The notes under the pieces were generated by a model. It did not search any database and was not told the DNA's origin. It saw only the letters and a list, made by a program, of their open reading frames with translations. The position numbers were made by a program, and so were the translations under genes. From a bacterium (GTDB taxonomy: Bacteria; Zixibacteria; MSB-5A5; GN15; FEB-12), in assembly GCA_030619425.1 (NCBI GenBank), contig JAUXBJ010000053.1, positions 1-7,977 of the forward strand: a stretch of 7,977 bases of DNA, written 5' to 3'. Positions 1 through 7,226 of the stretch are shown here, in pieces (within the stretch, counting starts at the first letter, position 1; each line of letters opens with the position of its first letter).

Positions 1-41
1 AATAATGATGAGATGGAAGGGTTGTATAACAGGTGTCATTG

Positions 42-97
42 TTCGAACAGATTATCCGTAATATTGTCTGATAACAATATCATACGGCTCGTTCGAA
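42..97. repeat. Compound inverted repeat downstream of the giant gene
   Basis: Nested arms: TTCGAAC (42-48) pairs with GTTCGAA (91-97); CCGTA (56-60) with TACGG (83-87); ATATTGT (61-67) with ACAATAT (74-80). A 6-nt loop and a 2-nt bulge (81-82) interrupt it. It lies about 140 bp beyond the stop of the minus-strand gene and has no T-run on either strand, so it is not a classic intrinsic terminator. A second short stem, CGGGG-aaa-CCCCG, sits at 143-155, also without a T-run. I see no supported gene in 1-236. The structure could be a protein-binding site, a transcript-end hairpin or part of a mobile-element end. Confidence 0.5.
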
Positions 98-236
98 TAT
101 TTGCACCATACGATATCAATGCAGATGAGTTTTTTGACCACACGGGGAAACCCCGGATACAGACAAGGTCGGTCCTAGTGCTACCGCGCCAGCTCTCGAC
201 CCTACCAGGTGAATAGATCGAAATCACAATTGATAT

Positions 237-3200
237 TTATTGTGGTGGGACCGCTTTATGGTTTTTCAGAAGGATCATGTTCAAATCATCAATTACCCGG
301 TTGAACTCTTTTGCCGTACCGACCTTCTTAGAGATCATCTGACTATCAAGTTCTATTCTGAACTGAGAGACTCCTGTGCTGTTGCTCACGACATCAATGA
401 CATAAGGATCGCCCGGCGACGTTGGAACCTTGACTATCTTGAAGATTTGGTCCTTCATAGCCGTTTTCGACATCAGCTTTATCTCATTGATCAGATCCTG
501 CGCCAGCTTGACACCATCGTTGAAGTGCGAAGGTGCCGTGTCGATTGTCTCGGGAATATAGATATCGCTACTGGCCTTTATCGTCACCGTCAACTCGTAA
601 AGTCCGGTATCGTTGCGGTAGTTCTCCTCGAAATCTGCTCTCACCGAGAATGAGACCTCGGTGTTGGATCGCGATCCCGGATAGACCGTGAGAACTTGAG
701 CGCCAGTAGGCCAGTCACTGCGATCATCATTGAAGGTGCTGTACGTTCCCTGATCTTCGATAGCAGCGTAGGGATGACCGATGTCTGAATCCACGGGTGT
801 CACCTTGATCTCGACGTGTTTGCCCCTGGGCACCATGACCGTGTAGTAATCCCTGTCCATGTTGTGTGGCGTGAGAAGAAAAAAGTCGCTGCTGTCCATG
901 AACGGACCGCCGGTGTTGATCATACCTCGTACCGTTGTCGTCTCACCTCCAACACGGACTGTATGTGACCCACCCTCTGGATGCACAGGCGCCAGAGAAA
1001 ATGGCTCTTCATCCTCCGTCACAAACTCTCCCAGCCGCGCAATGGGATCCATTGTCGCCAAATATAGTCCCCCAGGGCCCGCCAGATCCTCACCGTCATG
1101 TCCATCGCTTGCGCCCACATCTCCGGTGAACTCTGGACCACGGGTCTGCACAAAAAATGTATAGTTACCCGTCAATCCACGTTCCGAATATATTTTTATG
1201 ATGTATTCTTCACGGAGATGGTCTGGAGCCACATCGGCCGCCGGCCATTGTACAGAGTCTCCACCCAGATCAGACACCAGCAAGGTCGGCTCGGCTCCAG
1301 CTGCTGGCATGGTCCACAGCTCGACGTGTAAATCAGATATCTGAGATCGATCGACAGTCGCTCTGAGTCTGTTATTCTCCAGGAGGTCCACTTTATAAAA
1401 ATCCACATCGAGGCCGGAGTGCAAGGTTGCGTCTGCGTGCCGCCCCGTGTCGATGGATGCCGCATCCTGCCACACGTCGTTGTTCTCGTAACGATCGCCA
1501 TCCAGGATCTCTTCGTATCTGTAGATCTCGATCTCCTGGATTGGAATCGGCAGACCCGCTGCGAAATCCTCCATCTCAAATACAAATTTCACGGCGGCCG
1601 CACTCTGCGCCCCGGCAAGAAGATCAATACCATGCCGATTGTCGGGCACTGTCCAGCTTCCGATCGGAGTGAAGTCCGTCTCAGCAGCGCCCCTGGTTAA
1701 TACCTGAACACGCCTGACGCCGTTAGAGCTGTTGACATCCGTCCGGATAGAGATGAAGTTGAAGCGCTCTTCCGAGTCAAAATCGACGGTCAGCTCGTTG
1801 CCGCCTGTCTCCCAGGGGGTGGTCATCCAGGCGGTATCGTAGTCATCGTCAAAGGCGTGATGGGGCTCGTTCGAAGGGGTGGACACGCCGCCAAAGTTGT
1901 CCGTCGCGAGCCCTCTGGTGGCATCCTCGGCTACACATGCCTGCTCCAGCCTGATTGGATTTCGCCAGTCCACCAGGCTCAGGATGAGCGATTTTCGCAT
2001 GTACGGGTTGTTGACGATGACCTTGCCCCGGCCGTCGGCCCACATGACCCGATTCAGGCCGTCAGCCTCCACGCTCTCGATCAGCGGCCAGTTGCGAACA
2101 TTGCGATCAGCGCTGTCGGCGTCGCCGTCCAGGTCCCCATCCTTGTTCTCGATTGGCCAGTCGCCGATCGATGCCAGGGTACTGAACAAGACCGTGTCAG
2201 AGGGATTCTCGTATCTGCTGTATTCTCCGGTACCGGAATCATCGAACGACTGGGACCGGCAGTGGTCCCTGAACTCCGCAAAGGTTCCTCCGCCGTGATC
2301 GCTATCATCCACCACCTCGAGTAGTTTTGCTCGGGTGTTGATACCGACGTACAACCCCTGATTCTCAAGATGCAGAAAATGCCAGTCCCCTCTGGTGTCG
2401 AGAATCCCGGAATACTGCTCGGGGATATGGAAAGCATAGGGGCTGACCGCCACATTCCGATAGACGCCGGTGTTGTTCATGTGCGCCTGGAGATTGCCTT
2501 CGTCGATGGAATAGATCACAAAATCGGTGCGATAGGGATCGGGATCGCCGGTCTCCTCCAGTATTCTCTGGTTGCCCCGGGTGATCAACGCTGTCGATTT
2601 TGCCCAGCCATCGTATTCACCGGCGCTACTCAGCTCGACGCTTTTCAGAAGATCGATCCACCACAGTCTGGATGCTGAGTAGTGTCCTCCGGCGGTGAGA
2701 AGGTATCCCCTGTTTGCCGACAGGATCTCGATATTATCAGAATGGGGATATCCCCTATCGAGGTCGGAGTGGGACGAGTGATTGACGTGCACCTCGTAAG
2801 GATTGTGCTCTTTGTGGATTGCGAGATCCAGCAGCAGATCAGGCATTTGATAGGAAGAGAATGACGCGTAGCCGATACTGTTGTCCCCGGACCACATGCC
2901 GCTGTAGTAGCCATCCATGAGGCCGGCGTAATTACCAATAAATACAGCATAATAAGGCGCCATAGCATCTCGCCACAGGTCATTGGCATCGAGGCGATCG
3001 GGCTTTCTGCATAGCCCGACCTGTCGCTTGAGATCGAAGCTCTGGATGGCAAAGCGGGCGGAGATGTAATCCAAAATAATCCGCGCGCTGAGCTTGACAT
3101 CGGGCTCGGTCGCGTAGTCATAGAGGTTCAACAGGGCAGCGGTGGAATAGCCCGAATAGGTATTGGAATTGTACTCCTCGAAATCTCTCAGGAGGAACTG

Positions 3201-5408
3201 AAACAGATGCTTGATCATCCACTCGTTGAAGCCGTTTGTTCTGTTGTCGTACGTCGCACTGTCCCAGTCAGGAAACAGATCCGAGTAGTCGCCACTGGCA
3301 ATCTGCTGATTCTTTAGGTATCGCGAGGTCTCACTCATGAGCTGGTGATTCTCCGTCTCGGGGATATCGCCATCGATCAGGTTGTTGACGATGATAGCGC
3401 CGATCGCCGAGACCATGATCGCTCTTTGGATCGGACCAACCAGCTGCAAGGTGATCATCATTCCCCGCAACTCAGGAAGCAATGAGAGCGTGTTGTACAG
3501 TATGAGGTCCAGACCGGTCAGTGCGCCGGCCCAGGCGACAGCACTTATCACTCTCTTCATGTTATGTTCCAGTTCCTCTTCTGTCGCGACCTTGGTGTGA
3601 TGATTGTTGCCGCTCTGGTTGAGCATCACGGTCATGATCTTTTCTCTTGTCTCTGGCCACAGCGCATCTTCCAGAGCGGGGTCGCTGAGGTTTCCAAACT
3701 TGTTGGCCAGAGTTGTTAATATCCTCAACTTGAAATCATAATCGCCGCCATTTATCCCAAGAGAGGTTAAGGCCTCCTCATCCGTACCGATGAGCCCGGG
3801 GACAACATCATCGCGCAGCAGGTAATTGTTGACCTCTTCAATCAGGTCCCGTCTTTCATTGATCGTGAATTCGGGGTCGGGATCATAGAATGCTCTCCAC
3901 AGCTTCGCCACAGAGACGAGGCTGGGTTTGTCTCTATCAGAGTCCCAAAGAGGAATCCAATCCAAGTTGGCATTGCGTCTGATTCCAACCCATCTTCGGT
4001 CTTCGAGCCAGTCCTTTGATTCGTTGATGTCCCTTGCATATGGGCTTCCGCTGAAGTTATACCCAAGACATTTACCGTTTTTGTCGAGTACGACATCGTA
4101 AGATTGCCCGATAATACTCAGGACCTCCTGCGCTACACCTTCATCGGTCTCCACCGAAAACACCATCACGGTCCCTCTGTCAAGAGGCCGTGTCTGCACA
4201 GAGCCAACGTGGGTGCTGCTACCCGGGGAGATCGTGATGACCTGTTCATCCTGTAGAGAGAGCTCGCTTTGGTCAGGAAGCATGACAGCGTTGGTATCCA
4301 GGCACTCTTTGAATCGAACAACGTAATCATCGTCAAATGCCAAAGATGGAGAACAAGTATGCGACCAGTCGGTAGGATTGTGCACGAACCAAAACTCACG
4401 GAATTTGTAGTAGTATATCTTCACTAGAACCTCGGACGAATCGGAGGCGAGCTCAAAATCGTAGTCAACCCAGAGCCTGACCGGCACATATGGGGTGTAG
4501 TGTGCGTCGAACCATTCCCCTAAACATGTCGCATAAAAACGCCGGTCTTCGTCAAACAGTCGACCCCTTACGTCAAAGTTATTAATCACCGGTACATCGC
4601 CCATAATGATTTCGTAGTCGGTCCCACCGGCGGGATAGATGTTGTTACCCTCTCGATATTCAGCGACATGATCCCCATGGTCGACTTCGAATGTGAAATG
4701 CCACCTCCCGGGATAAAGCCTGCTGCTCAGTATCTCGAATTCAAATATCTTGCTGATCGTGTGATCGTTGATATCGAACATGACGTGCTCGCATGCCGGA
4801 GATTCAGCGGAATTTTCCGACGACGGGGGCACCCTGTCAGCCACATAGATCTCAGAAATGGCCCGCGCGGAGTCTTCCGACGACGGGACCATTCTTTCAG
4901 CTAAAAACGCCTTTGAAATGGCTTTAGATTTTGTACCGGAGCTCTTAGTTACGCCCGCGAGTCTATCCATGCTCGTGGTGCAGACAGCCTGATCGGTATA
5001 GCCGTTGATGAGACTCAGCTCTGTCACAAGCCCCCTGTCATCGACAGGCGCTGCGGCACTCTTGCCGATGGCCCGCACATTGATCATGTCTCTGTCTACG
5101 CGACCTGTCCCGGACGCGAAATGGTCGGAGTCTATCCCCACGACAACTCTGAGTGTAAATCGCGAACCGTAGGACACCCTGTGCTCATTGGTGTTGACAC
5201 CTGTTGCCGGCTGCAGGGTGACACTATCAATATGGAGATCCTCGTGACCCGGGTTGTCGATGCTGTATACCAGCGCAGAGTTACTGACTTCCTTTATGTT
5301 ATCGGCTTTTACATTCTCGTCCGGCGTCTTTAGGATACCGGCAGCCGGAATGCTGAACGCAAACATAAGGGCGATAGAGACAGTTGAACTTGCAATGTTT
5401 TTCATCAT
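237..5408 (-). CDS. Giant secreted multidomain protein (CARDB-like, helical toroid-like, F5/8 type C, two PPC-like domains)
   Basis: 1723 residues. Seen: a signal peptide at about 1-24 (Lys4, then a hydrophobic core to Pro-Ala-Ala-Gly) and no lipobox. Residues 57-112 and 215-262 look like the two halves of a CARDB-type beta domain, the second ending in the typical EVDHGDHVAEYREGNN; a repeat-bearing insert separates them. About 480-960 is helix-rich, with ENHQLM..TSRYLKNQ near 687-703, RDFEEYN and GYSTAALLNLYDYA near 740-767, and a polar run with H874, H877, H880, H889, H909. About 1089-1102 is an Asp-rich DGDLDGDAD loop, possibly calcium binding. About 1165-1300 resembles an F5/8 type C domain (HAFDDDYDTAW at 1184-1194). 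1305-1423 (DRYENNDVW start) and 1481-1611 resemble PPC domains. Inference: an exported protein that binds, and perhaps cleaves, polysaccharide; the catalytic role is unproven. The start is supported by GGAGG upstream; a second ATG at 5405 has equally good or better spacing. No C-terminal anchor or sorting signal is evident. Confidence 0.9.
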   Translation of the reverse strand: MMKNIASSTVSIALMFAFSIPAAGILKTPDENVKADNIKEVSNSALVYSIDNPGHEDLHIDSVTLQPATGVNTNEHRVSYGSRFTLRVVVGIDSDHFASGTGRVDRDMINVRAIGKSAAAPVDDRGLVTELSLINGYTDQAVCTTSMDRLAGVTKSSGTKSKAISKAFLAERMVPSSEDSARAISEIYVADRVPPSSENSAESPACEHVMFDINDHTISKIFEFEILSSRLYPGRWHFTFEVDHGDHVAEYREGNNIYPAGGTDYEIIMGDVPVINNFDVRGRLFDEDRRFYATCLGEWFDAHYTPYVPVRLWVDYDFELASDSSEVLVKIYYYKFREFWFVHNPTDWSHTCSPSLAFDDDYVVRFKECLDTNAVMLPDQSELSLQDEQVITISPGSSTHVGSVQTRPLDRGTVMVFSVETDEGVAQEVLSIIGQSYDVVLDKNGKCLGYNFSGSPYARDINESKDWLEDRRWVGIRRNANLDWIPLWDSDRDKPSLVSVAKLWRAFYDPDPEFTINERRDLIEEVNNYLLRDDVVPGLIGTDEEALTSLGINGGDYDFKLRILTTLANKFGNLSDPALEDALWPETREKIMTVMLNQSGNNHHTKVATEEELEHNMKRVISAVAWAGALTGLDLILYNTLSLLPELRGMMITLQLVGPIQRAIMVSAIGAIIVNNLIDGDIPETENHQLMSETSRYLKNQQIASGDYSDLFPDWDSATYDNRTNGFNEWMIKHLFQFLLRDFEEYNSNTYSGYSTAALLNLYDYATEPDVKLSARIILDYISARFAIQSFDLKRQVGLCRKPDRLDANDLWRDAMAPYYAVFIGNYAGLMDGYYSGMWSGDNSIGYASFSSYQMPDLLLDLAIHKEHNPYEVHVNHSSHSDLDRGYPHSDNIEILSANRGYLLTAGGHYSASRLWWIDLLKSVELSSAGEYDGWAKSTALITRGNQRILEETGDPDPYRTDFVIYSIDEGNLQAHMNNTGVYRNVAVSPYAFHIPEQYSGILDTRGDWHFLHLENQGLYVGINTRAKLLEVVDDSDHGGGTFAEFRDHCRSQSFDDSGTGEYSRYENPSDTVLFSTLASIGDWPIENKDGDLDGDADSADRNVRNWPLIESVEADGLNRVMWADGRGKVIVNNPYMRKSLILSLVDWRNPIRLEQACVAEDATRGLATDNFGGVSTPSNEPHHAFDDDYDTAWMTTPWETGGNELTVDFDSEERFNFISIRTDVNSSNGVRRVQVLTRGAAETDFTPIGSWTVPDNRHGIDLLAGAQSAAAVKFVFEMEDFAAGLPIPIQEIEIYRYEEILDGDRYENNDVWQDAASIDTGRHADATLHSGLDVDFYKVDLLENNRLRATVDRSQISDLHVELWTMPAAGAEPTLLVSDLGGDSVQWPAADVAPDHLREEYIIKIYSERGLTGNYTFFVQTRGPEFTGDVGASDGHDGEDLAGPGGLYLATMDPIARLGEFVTEDEEPFSLAPVHPEGGSHTVRVGGETTTVRGMINTGGPFMDSSDFFLLTPHNMDRDYYTVMVPRGKHVEIKVTPVDSDIGHPYAAIEDQGTYSTFNDDRSDWPTGAQVLTVYPGSRSNTEVSFSVRADFEENYRNDTGLYELTVTIKASSDIYIPETIDTAPSHFNDGVKLAQDLINEIKLMSKTAMKDQIFKIVKVPTSPGDPYVIDVVSNSTGVSQFRIELDSQMISKKVGTAKEFNRVIDDLNMILLKNHKAVPPQ
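4801..4920 (-). repeat. Two tandem 60-bp units inside the giant gene
   Basis: The segments 4801-4860 and 4861-4920 align without gaps at about 40 of 60 positions (counted by eye), sharing TTCCGACGACGGG and GAAATG blocks. In the protein they give two 20-residue units at about 164-203, AISKAFLAERMVPSSEDSAR and AISEIYVADRVPPSSENSAE. A degenerate partial copy precedes them (VTKSSGTKSKA, about 153-163). The period is a multiple of three, so the frame is kept. They lie in the loop that splits the CARDB-like domain, consistent with a flexible, expandable insert. Confidence 0.8.
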
Positions 5409-5707
5409 CTATTCCTCCGGAGATTGGCGAGGCAGACTGCAACCCAAGGCAACGTCGGTCCGGCCATCCCCATTGAAATCACCGCTCAATACCTGGACCC
5501 TGGAGGTGGTGGCCCAGCGCGCAAAGTCGCCTGCCGCCGGGTTTTTCGCCAGGTAGCTGCCGTCGGATTGAATTTAGGCCACCGGCAGGCTGTCCCAACC
5601 GGTGCCCTGGTGTACCAGGGCGAGATCGGTCAAGCCGTTGGCGTCGAAATCGCCCTTCAGCACACGCAGCGACTTAACTATCGACTCGCCATGCACACAA
5701 CCCGAGT
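5409..5707 (-). pseudogene. Fragment of an FG-GAP/VCBS repeat protein, with an in-frame stop
   Basis: The reading frame ending in TAG at 5411-5409 encodes two recognisable repeat units. The first is KSLRVLKGDFDANGLTDLAL followed by HQGTGWDSLPVA; the second is QSDGSYLAKNPAAGDFARW followed by VLSGDFNGDGRTDVAL. These carry the D-x-[DN]-x-[DN]-G-x-x-D calcium-loop pattern of FG-GAP/VCBS beta-propeller repeats, with the usual GW.SLPVA spacer. A TAA at 5576-5574 interrupts the second repeat in frame (LPVA*IQSDG). No start codon or signal peptide belongs to it; upstream it runs directly into the 3' end of the phosphatase gene. It is best read as the C-terminal remnant of a secreted propeller-type protein left by a rearrangement. 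It shares its frame with the giant gene, separated only by TAG, and supplies that gene's ribosome binding site. Confidence 0.75.
5414..5418 (-). promoter_or_regulatory. Ribosome binding site of the giant gene
   Basis: The minus strand reads GGAGG, 5 nt before the ATG at 5408 and 8 nt before the adjacent in-frame ATG at 5405. The second Met has the more usual spacing, so both starts are possible and differ by one residue. The site lies in the last codons of the FG-GAP remnant, whose terminal TAG directly abuts the ATG. Confidence 0.7.
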
Positions 5708-6337
5708 TCAATTGCCATACTGCGCCTTGATCAGTTTCGGCAACGGGAAGTACCGCCGTGTCGTCGCAACGAACAACCGATCGTACTCCGAGTGATCGAT
5801 CTGGATCGGTGCGAACGCGCCTTGGCCGATTTCCTCGATCATCTCTGGAACTGTGTCGCTGTGACCGACGATAAGGATCACCTGGCCCGCGTGTGTTGCC
5901 AGCACGTGGTCAATTAGCTCCGCCGGGGTATCGATGTCTGGCGGCAGCCTGTTCATCGCAACAGTGATCGGTGGGGAGCAGCCGCCGAGACCGGCGTCGG
6001 CGTGGCTCACCTGTTCCACTGTTAACGGATGCCCGACCGAATCCGCCAAGGGTTGGGCAGTTTGCGCCGTTCGGCACCACTGGTTGGCGTAGACGGCCGC
6101 GACACCGGCCTCATTCGCGACATCGATCAAGACTTCCGCGCGAGTTTTCCCGTCATCGCTCAGATTGACGTTGCCATCTCCATCCATCTTGTCAGCATGA
6201 CGGACCAACAGAATCGTGGTCGGCGGATTGAACCAGCACCACCACCAGATTGGGAATACGATCACTACGGCGACTATGATGACGGCATAGAATCGGCGCT
6301 TGAAGCGGGGCCCATCGATCTCAAGTGAATTCGCCAT
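5708..6337 (-). CDS. Membrane-anchored histidine phosphatase family protein
   Basis: 209 residues. Seen: a basic N-terminus (RFKRRF, 11-16), one membrane segment at about 17-36 (YAVIIVAVVIVFPIWWWCWF), then a histidine phosphatase (phosphoglycerate mutase-like) domain. The RHG-type motif is LLVRHADK, with the family's phosphate-accepting His at H47 beside R46. LSDDGKTRA (59-67) is the usual following helix, R89 lies in CRTAQTA, and the second catalytic His is H159 in VGHSDTVPEM. All core residues are present, so it should be active. The orientation (basic residues inside) puts the catalytic domain in the periplasm. Its substrate cannot be read from the sequence; members act on phosphosugars, nucleotides or proteins. 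The start at 6337 is chosen for a strong AGGAGG 6 nt upstream; an in-frame ATG at 6385 would add 16 residues without a comparable site. The FG-GAP remnant follows directly. Confidence 0.9.
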   Translation of the reverse strand: MANSLEIDGPRFKRRFYAVIIVAVVIVFPIWWWCWFNPPTTILLVRHADKMDGDGNVNLSDDGKTRAEVLIDVANEAGVAAVYANQWCRTAQTAQPLADSVGHPLTVEQVSHADAGLGGCSPPITVAMNRLPPDIDTPAELIDHVLATHAGQVILIVGHSDTVPEMIEEIGQGAFAPIQIDHSEYDRLFVATTRRYFPLPKLIKAQYGN

Positions 6338-6343
6338 GCGGCA

Positions 6344-6349
6344 CCTCCT
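6344..6349 (-). promoter_or_regulatory. Ribosome binding site deciding the phosphatase start
   Basis: The minus strand reads AGGAGG, 6 nt before the ATG at 6337. It rules against the longer in-frame start at 6385, whose extra residues would be translated from the segment containing this site. Confidence 0.75.
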
Positions 6350-6402
6350 CTGCAGTCTACAGTCTCTTTCGGTGGCGAGACTCATTGGCCGTCTTCTGTC
6401 TT

Positions 6403-6429
6403 TTTATACTTTTACTTCATCGCTTTCAA
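6403..6429 (-). promoter_or_regulatory. Possible sigma-70-type promoter for the phosphatase gene
   Basis: On the minus strand TTGAAA (6429-6424) is followed after 15 nt by TATAAA (6408-6403). Both hexamers are close to the sigma-70 consensus, but the spacer is shorter than the preferred 17. Transcription would begin near 6396, about 60 nt before the phosphatase start. It overlaps the 3' end of the frameshifted gene, so it would let the phosphatase be expressed independently of it. Seen by eye only. Confidence 0.3.
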
Positions 6430-6877
6430 CGACTCATTTATTTCAGAAAGCACACCGTCCATCACACCTCTTTTCTTAAACAGATTGAGAAGATCTCTTT
6501 TTGCTTGTCGGGCAACCGCTTTCTTTCGGAATTTCAGGGCGGCCGCCGCATAAGTATCAACAATCTTTTTGCAAGTGATATGCCCTAACGAGTCAGCAGC
6601 CAGACTGAGATTATTCATAACCGGCTTCAACCGCTCTACAACCACGCCAGGATCGGGATCAAAAATCGTCACTTTATTCCGGTCGGTAATTGTTCTATAG
6701 GGCTTGGCAAAGGGAAGTGCCCTACAGGAATTGAGATAGTATTGCGCAGGATGTTTCGGCTGCAGTTTTTTACACACCCAGTCGATCTTATCATTCGCCT
6801 CCTCCAGAAATCTGCTGCTGCCAAAATATAGCGTCGAAGCAATTTTTGCATTATACGGATCTATCTAGTGTTGGCAT
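6412..6877 (-). pseudogene. Frameshifted hypothetical gene (153 residues if repaired)
   Basis: A well-formed start exists at 6877: ATG preceded 8 nt upstream by AGGAG. From it the frame gives only MPTLDRSV and then TAA at 6853-6851. The remaining coding sequence continues in another frame from 6861 to the stop at 6412, with no ATG near its beginning; the first plausible internal start is GTG at 6777. At the break the DNA holds a tandem AGATAGAT (plus strand 6859-6866). Removing one AGAT joins the frames cleanly as MPTLDPYNAKIASTLYFG and onward, 153 residues. Seen in the product: a Lys/Arg-rich, mostly helical C-terminal half (FRKKAVARQAKRDL), two Cys and no signal peptide. I do not recognise the family. 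It could be a recent loss-of-function, a slippage switch or a sequencing error. A short product from GTG 6777 (121 residues) is possible but would lack the conserved-looking N-terminus. Confidence 0.65.
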
Positions 6878-6885
6878 TACTTTGT

Positions 6886-6890
6886 CTCCT
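6886..6890 (-). promoter_or_regulatory. Ribosome binding site of the frameshifted gene
   Basis: The minus strand reads AAAGGAGA (core AGGAG), 8 nt before the ATG at 6877. The strong site fixes where the original gene began and shows that the out-of-frame start is the ancestral one. Confidence 0.65.
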
Positions 6891-7040
6891 TTCGCTTAAA
6901 CGTCATGGATAATGACTACTCTGTAGCCATTCCGCGCCATACAGCTCACCCTCCGGCCGAAACCACTACGTATGTCTCACCAATAGCGATGCACGCATCC
7001 CTTTCGAGTCAAAATCTACCAAGAAAGGGGCGAAGTCGAG

Positions 7041-7054
7041 TTGATCTATGTCAA
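7041..7054. promoter_or_regulatory. FNR/ANR-like palindrome
   Basis: TTGATctatGTCAA matches the FNR/ANR/CRP-family box TTGAT-N4-ATCAA at 9 of 10 fixed positions. It overlaps the ATG of the 52-residue ORF (7048), an odd place for an activator site. I see no convincing -10 hexamer at the usual distance on either side. It may be chance. Confidence 0.25.
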
Positions 7055-7206
7055 TTCCAGGTACTTTCAAGTTAACAAGTGCCACCCAAATTAACGCCGC
7101 ATCATCAGATCATTTCAGGCACAGGGCACCTGCTGCCATTCAGCAAACGATTGAAAACGCAACGCGCGATAATGTACCGCTCTCGTTAGATGACGACCCA
7201 ACCTGA
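7048..7206 (+). CDS. Possible small protein, 52 residues
   Basis: The ORF runs from ATG 7048 to TGA 7204-7206: it begins MSIPGTFKLTSATQINAASS and ends RDNVPLSLDDDPT. It is hydrophilic, with no membrane segment, no Cys and an acidic tail. The frame is closed by TGA at 7042 just upstream, so it is not the tail of a longer in-frame gene. The ribosome binding site is weak (CGAG, 7 nt upstream). A strong hairpin begins 20 nt after the stop, which fits a real transcript end. Against it: another frame across 6999-7094 (RVKIYQERGEVELIYVNSRY, then TAA) looks just as protein-like, and a 56-codon frame starting at 6905 overlaps too. The region may instead be a decayed larger gene. Function unknown. Confidence 0.3.
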   Translation: MSIPGTFKLTSATQINAASSDHFRHRAPAAIQQTIENATRDNVPLSLDDDPT

Positions 7207-7226
7207 ATAAGTTGGCAACTTCTCCG

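Noticed and set aside
143..155. CGGGG-aaa-CCCCG stem as a terminator of the giant gene
   Set aside because: On the minus strand the following bases are A-rich rather than T-rich, and no U-tract exists in either direction.
36..227. 63-codon minus-strand frame after the giant gene
   Set aside because: It has a GTG start without a ribosome binding site, resembles no protein family, and is matched by an equally open plus-strand frame (13-216).
1849..2455. Several 64-155 codon frames on both strands within the giant gene
   Set aside because: All lie inside the 5.2-kb coding frame with recognisable domains; they lack ribosome binding sites and are shadows of it.
5708..5780. Extension of the FG-GAP frame upstream under the phosphatase end (TDQGAVWQLNSGC)
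   Set aside because: It looks protein-like for a short distance, but the phosphatase C-terminus in the other frame fits its family, so this is treated as a chance shadow.
6338..6385. Longer start for the phosphatase (MSLATERD...)
   Set aside because: The extra 16 residues are translated from the stretch holding the strong AGGAGG of the 6337 start, and no comparable site precedes 6385.
6905..7075. 56-codon plus-strand frame (MDNDYSVAIPRH...)
   Set aside because: There is no purine-rich site before the ATG; its second half conflicts with a more protein-like frame, and it begins inside the leader of the divergent gene.
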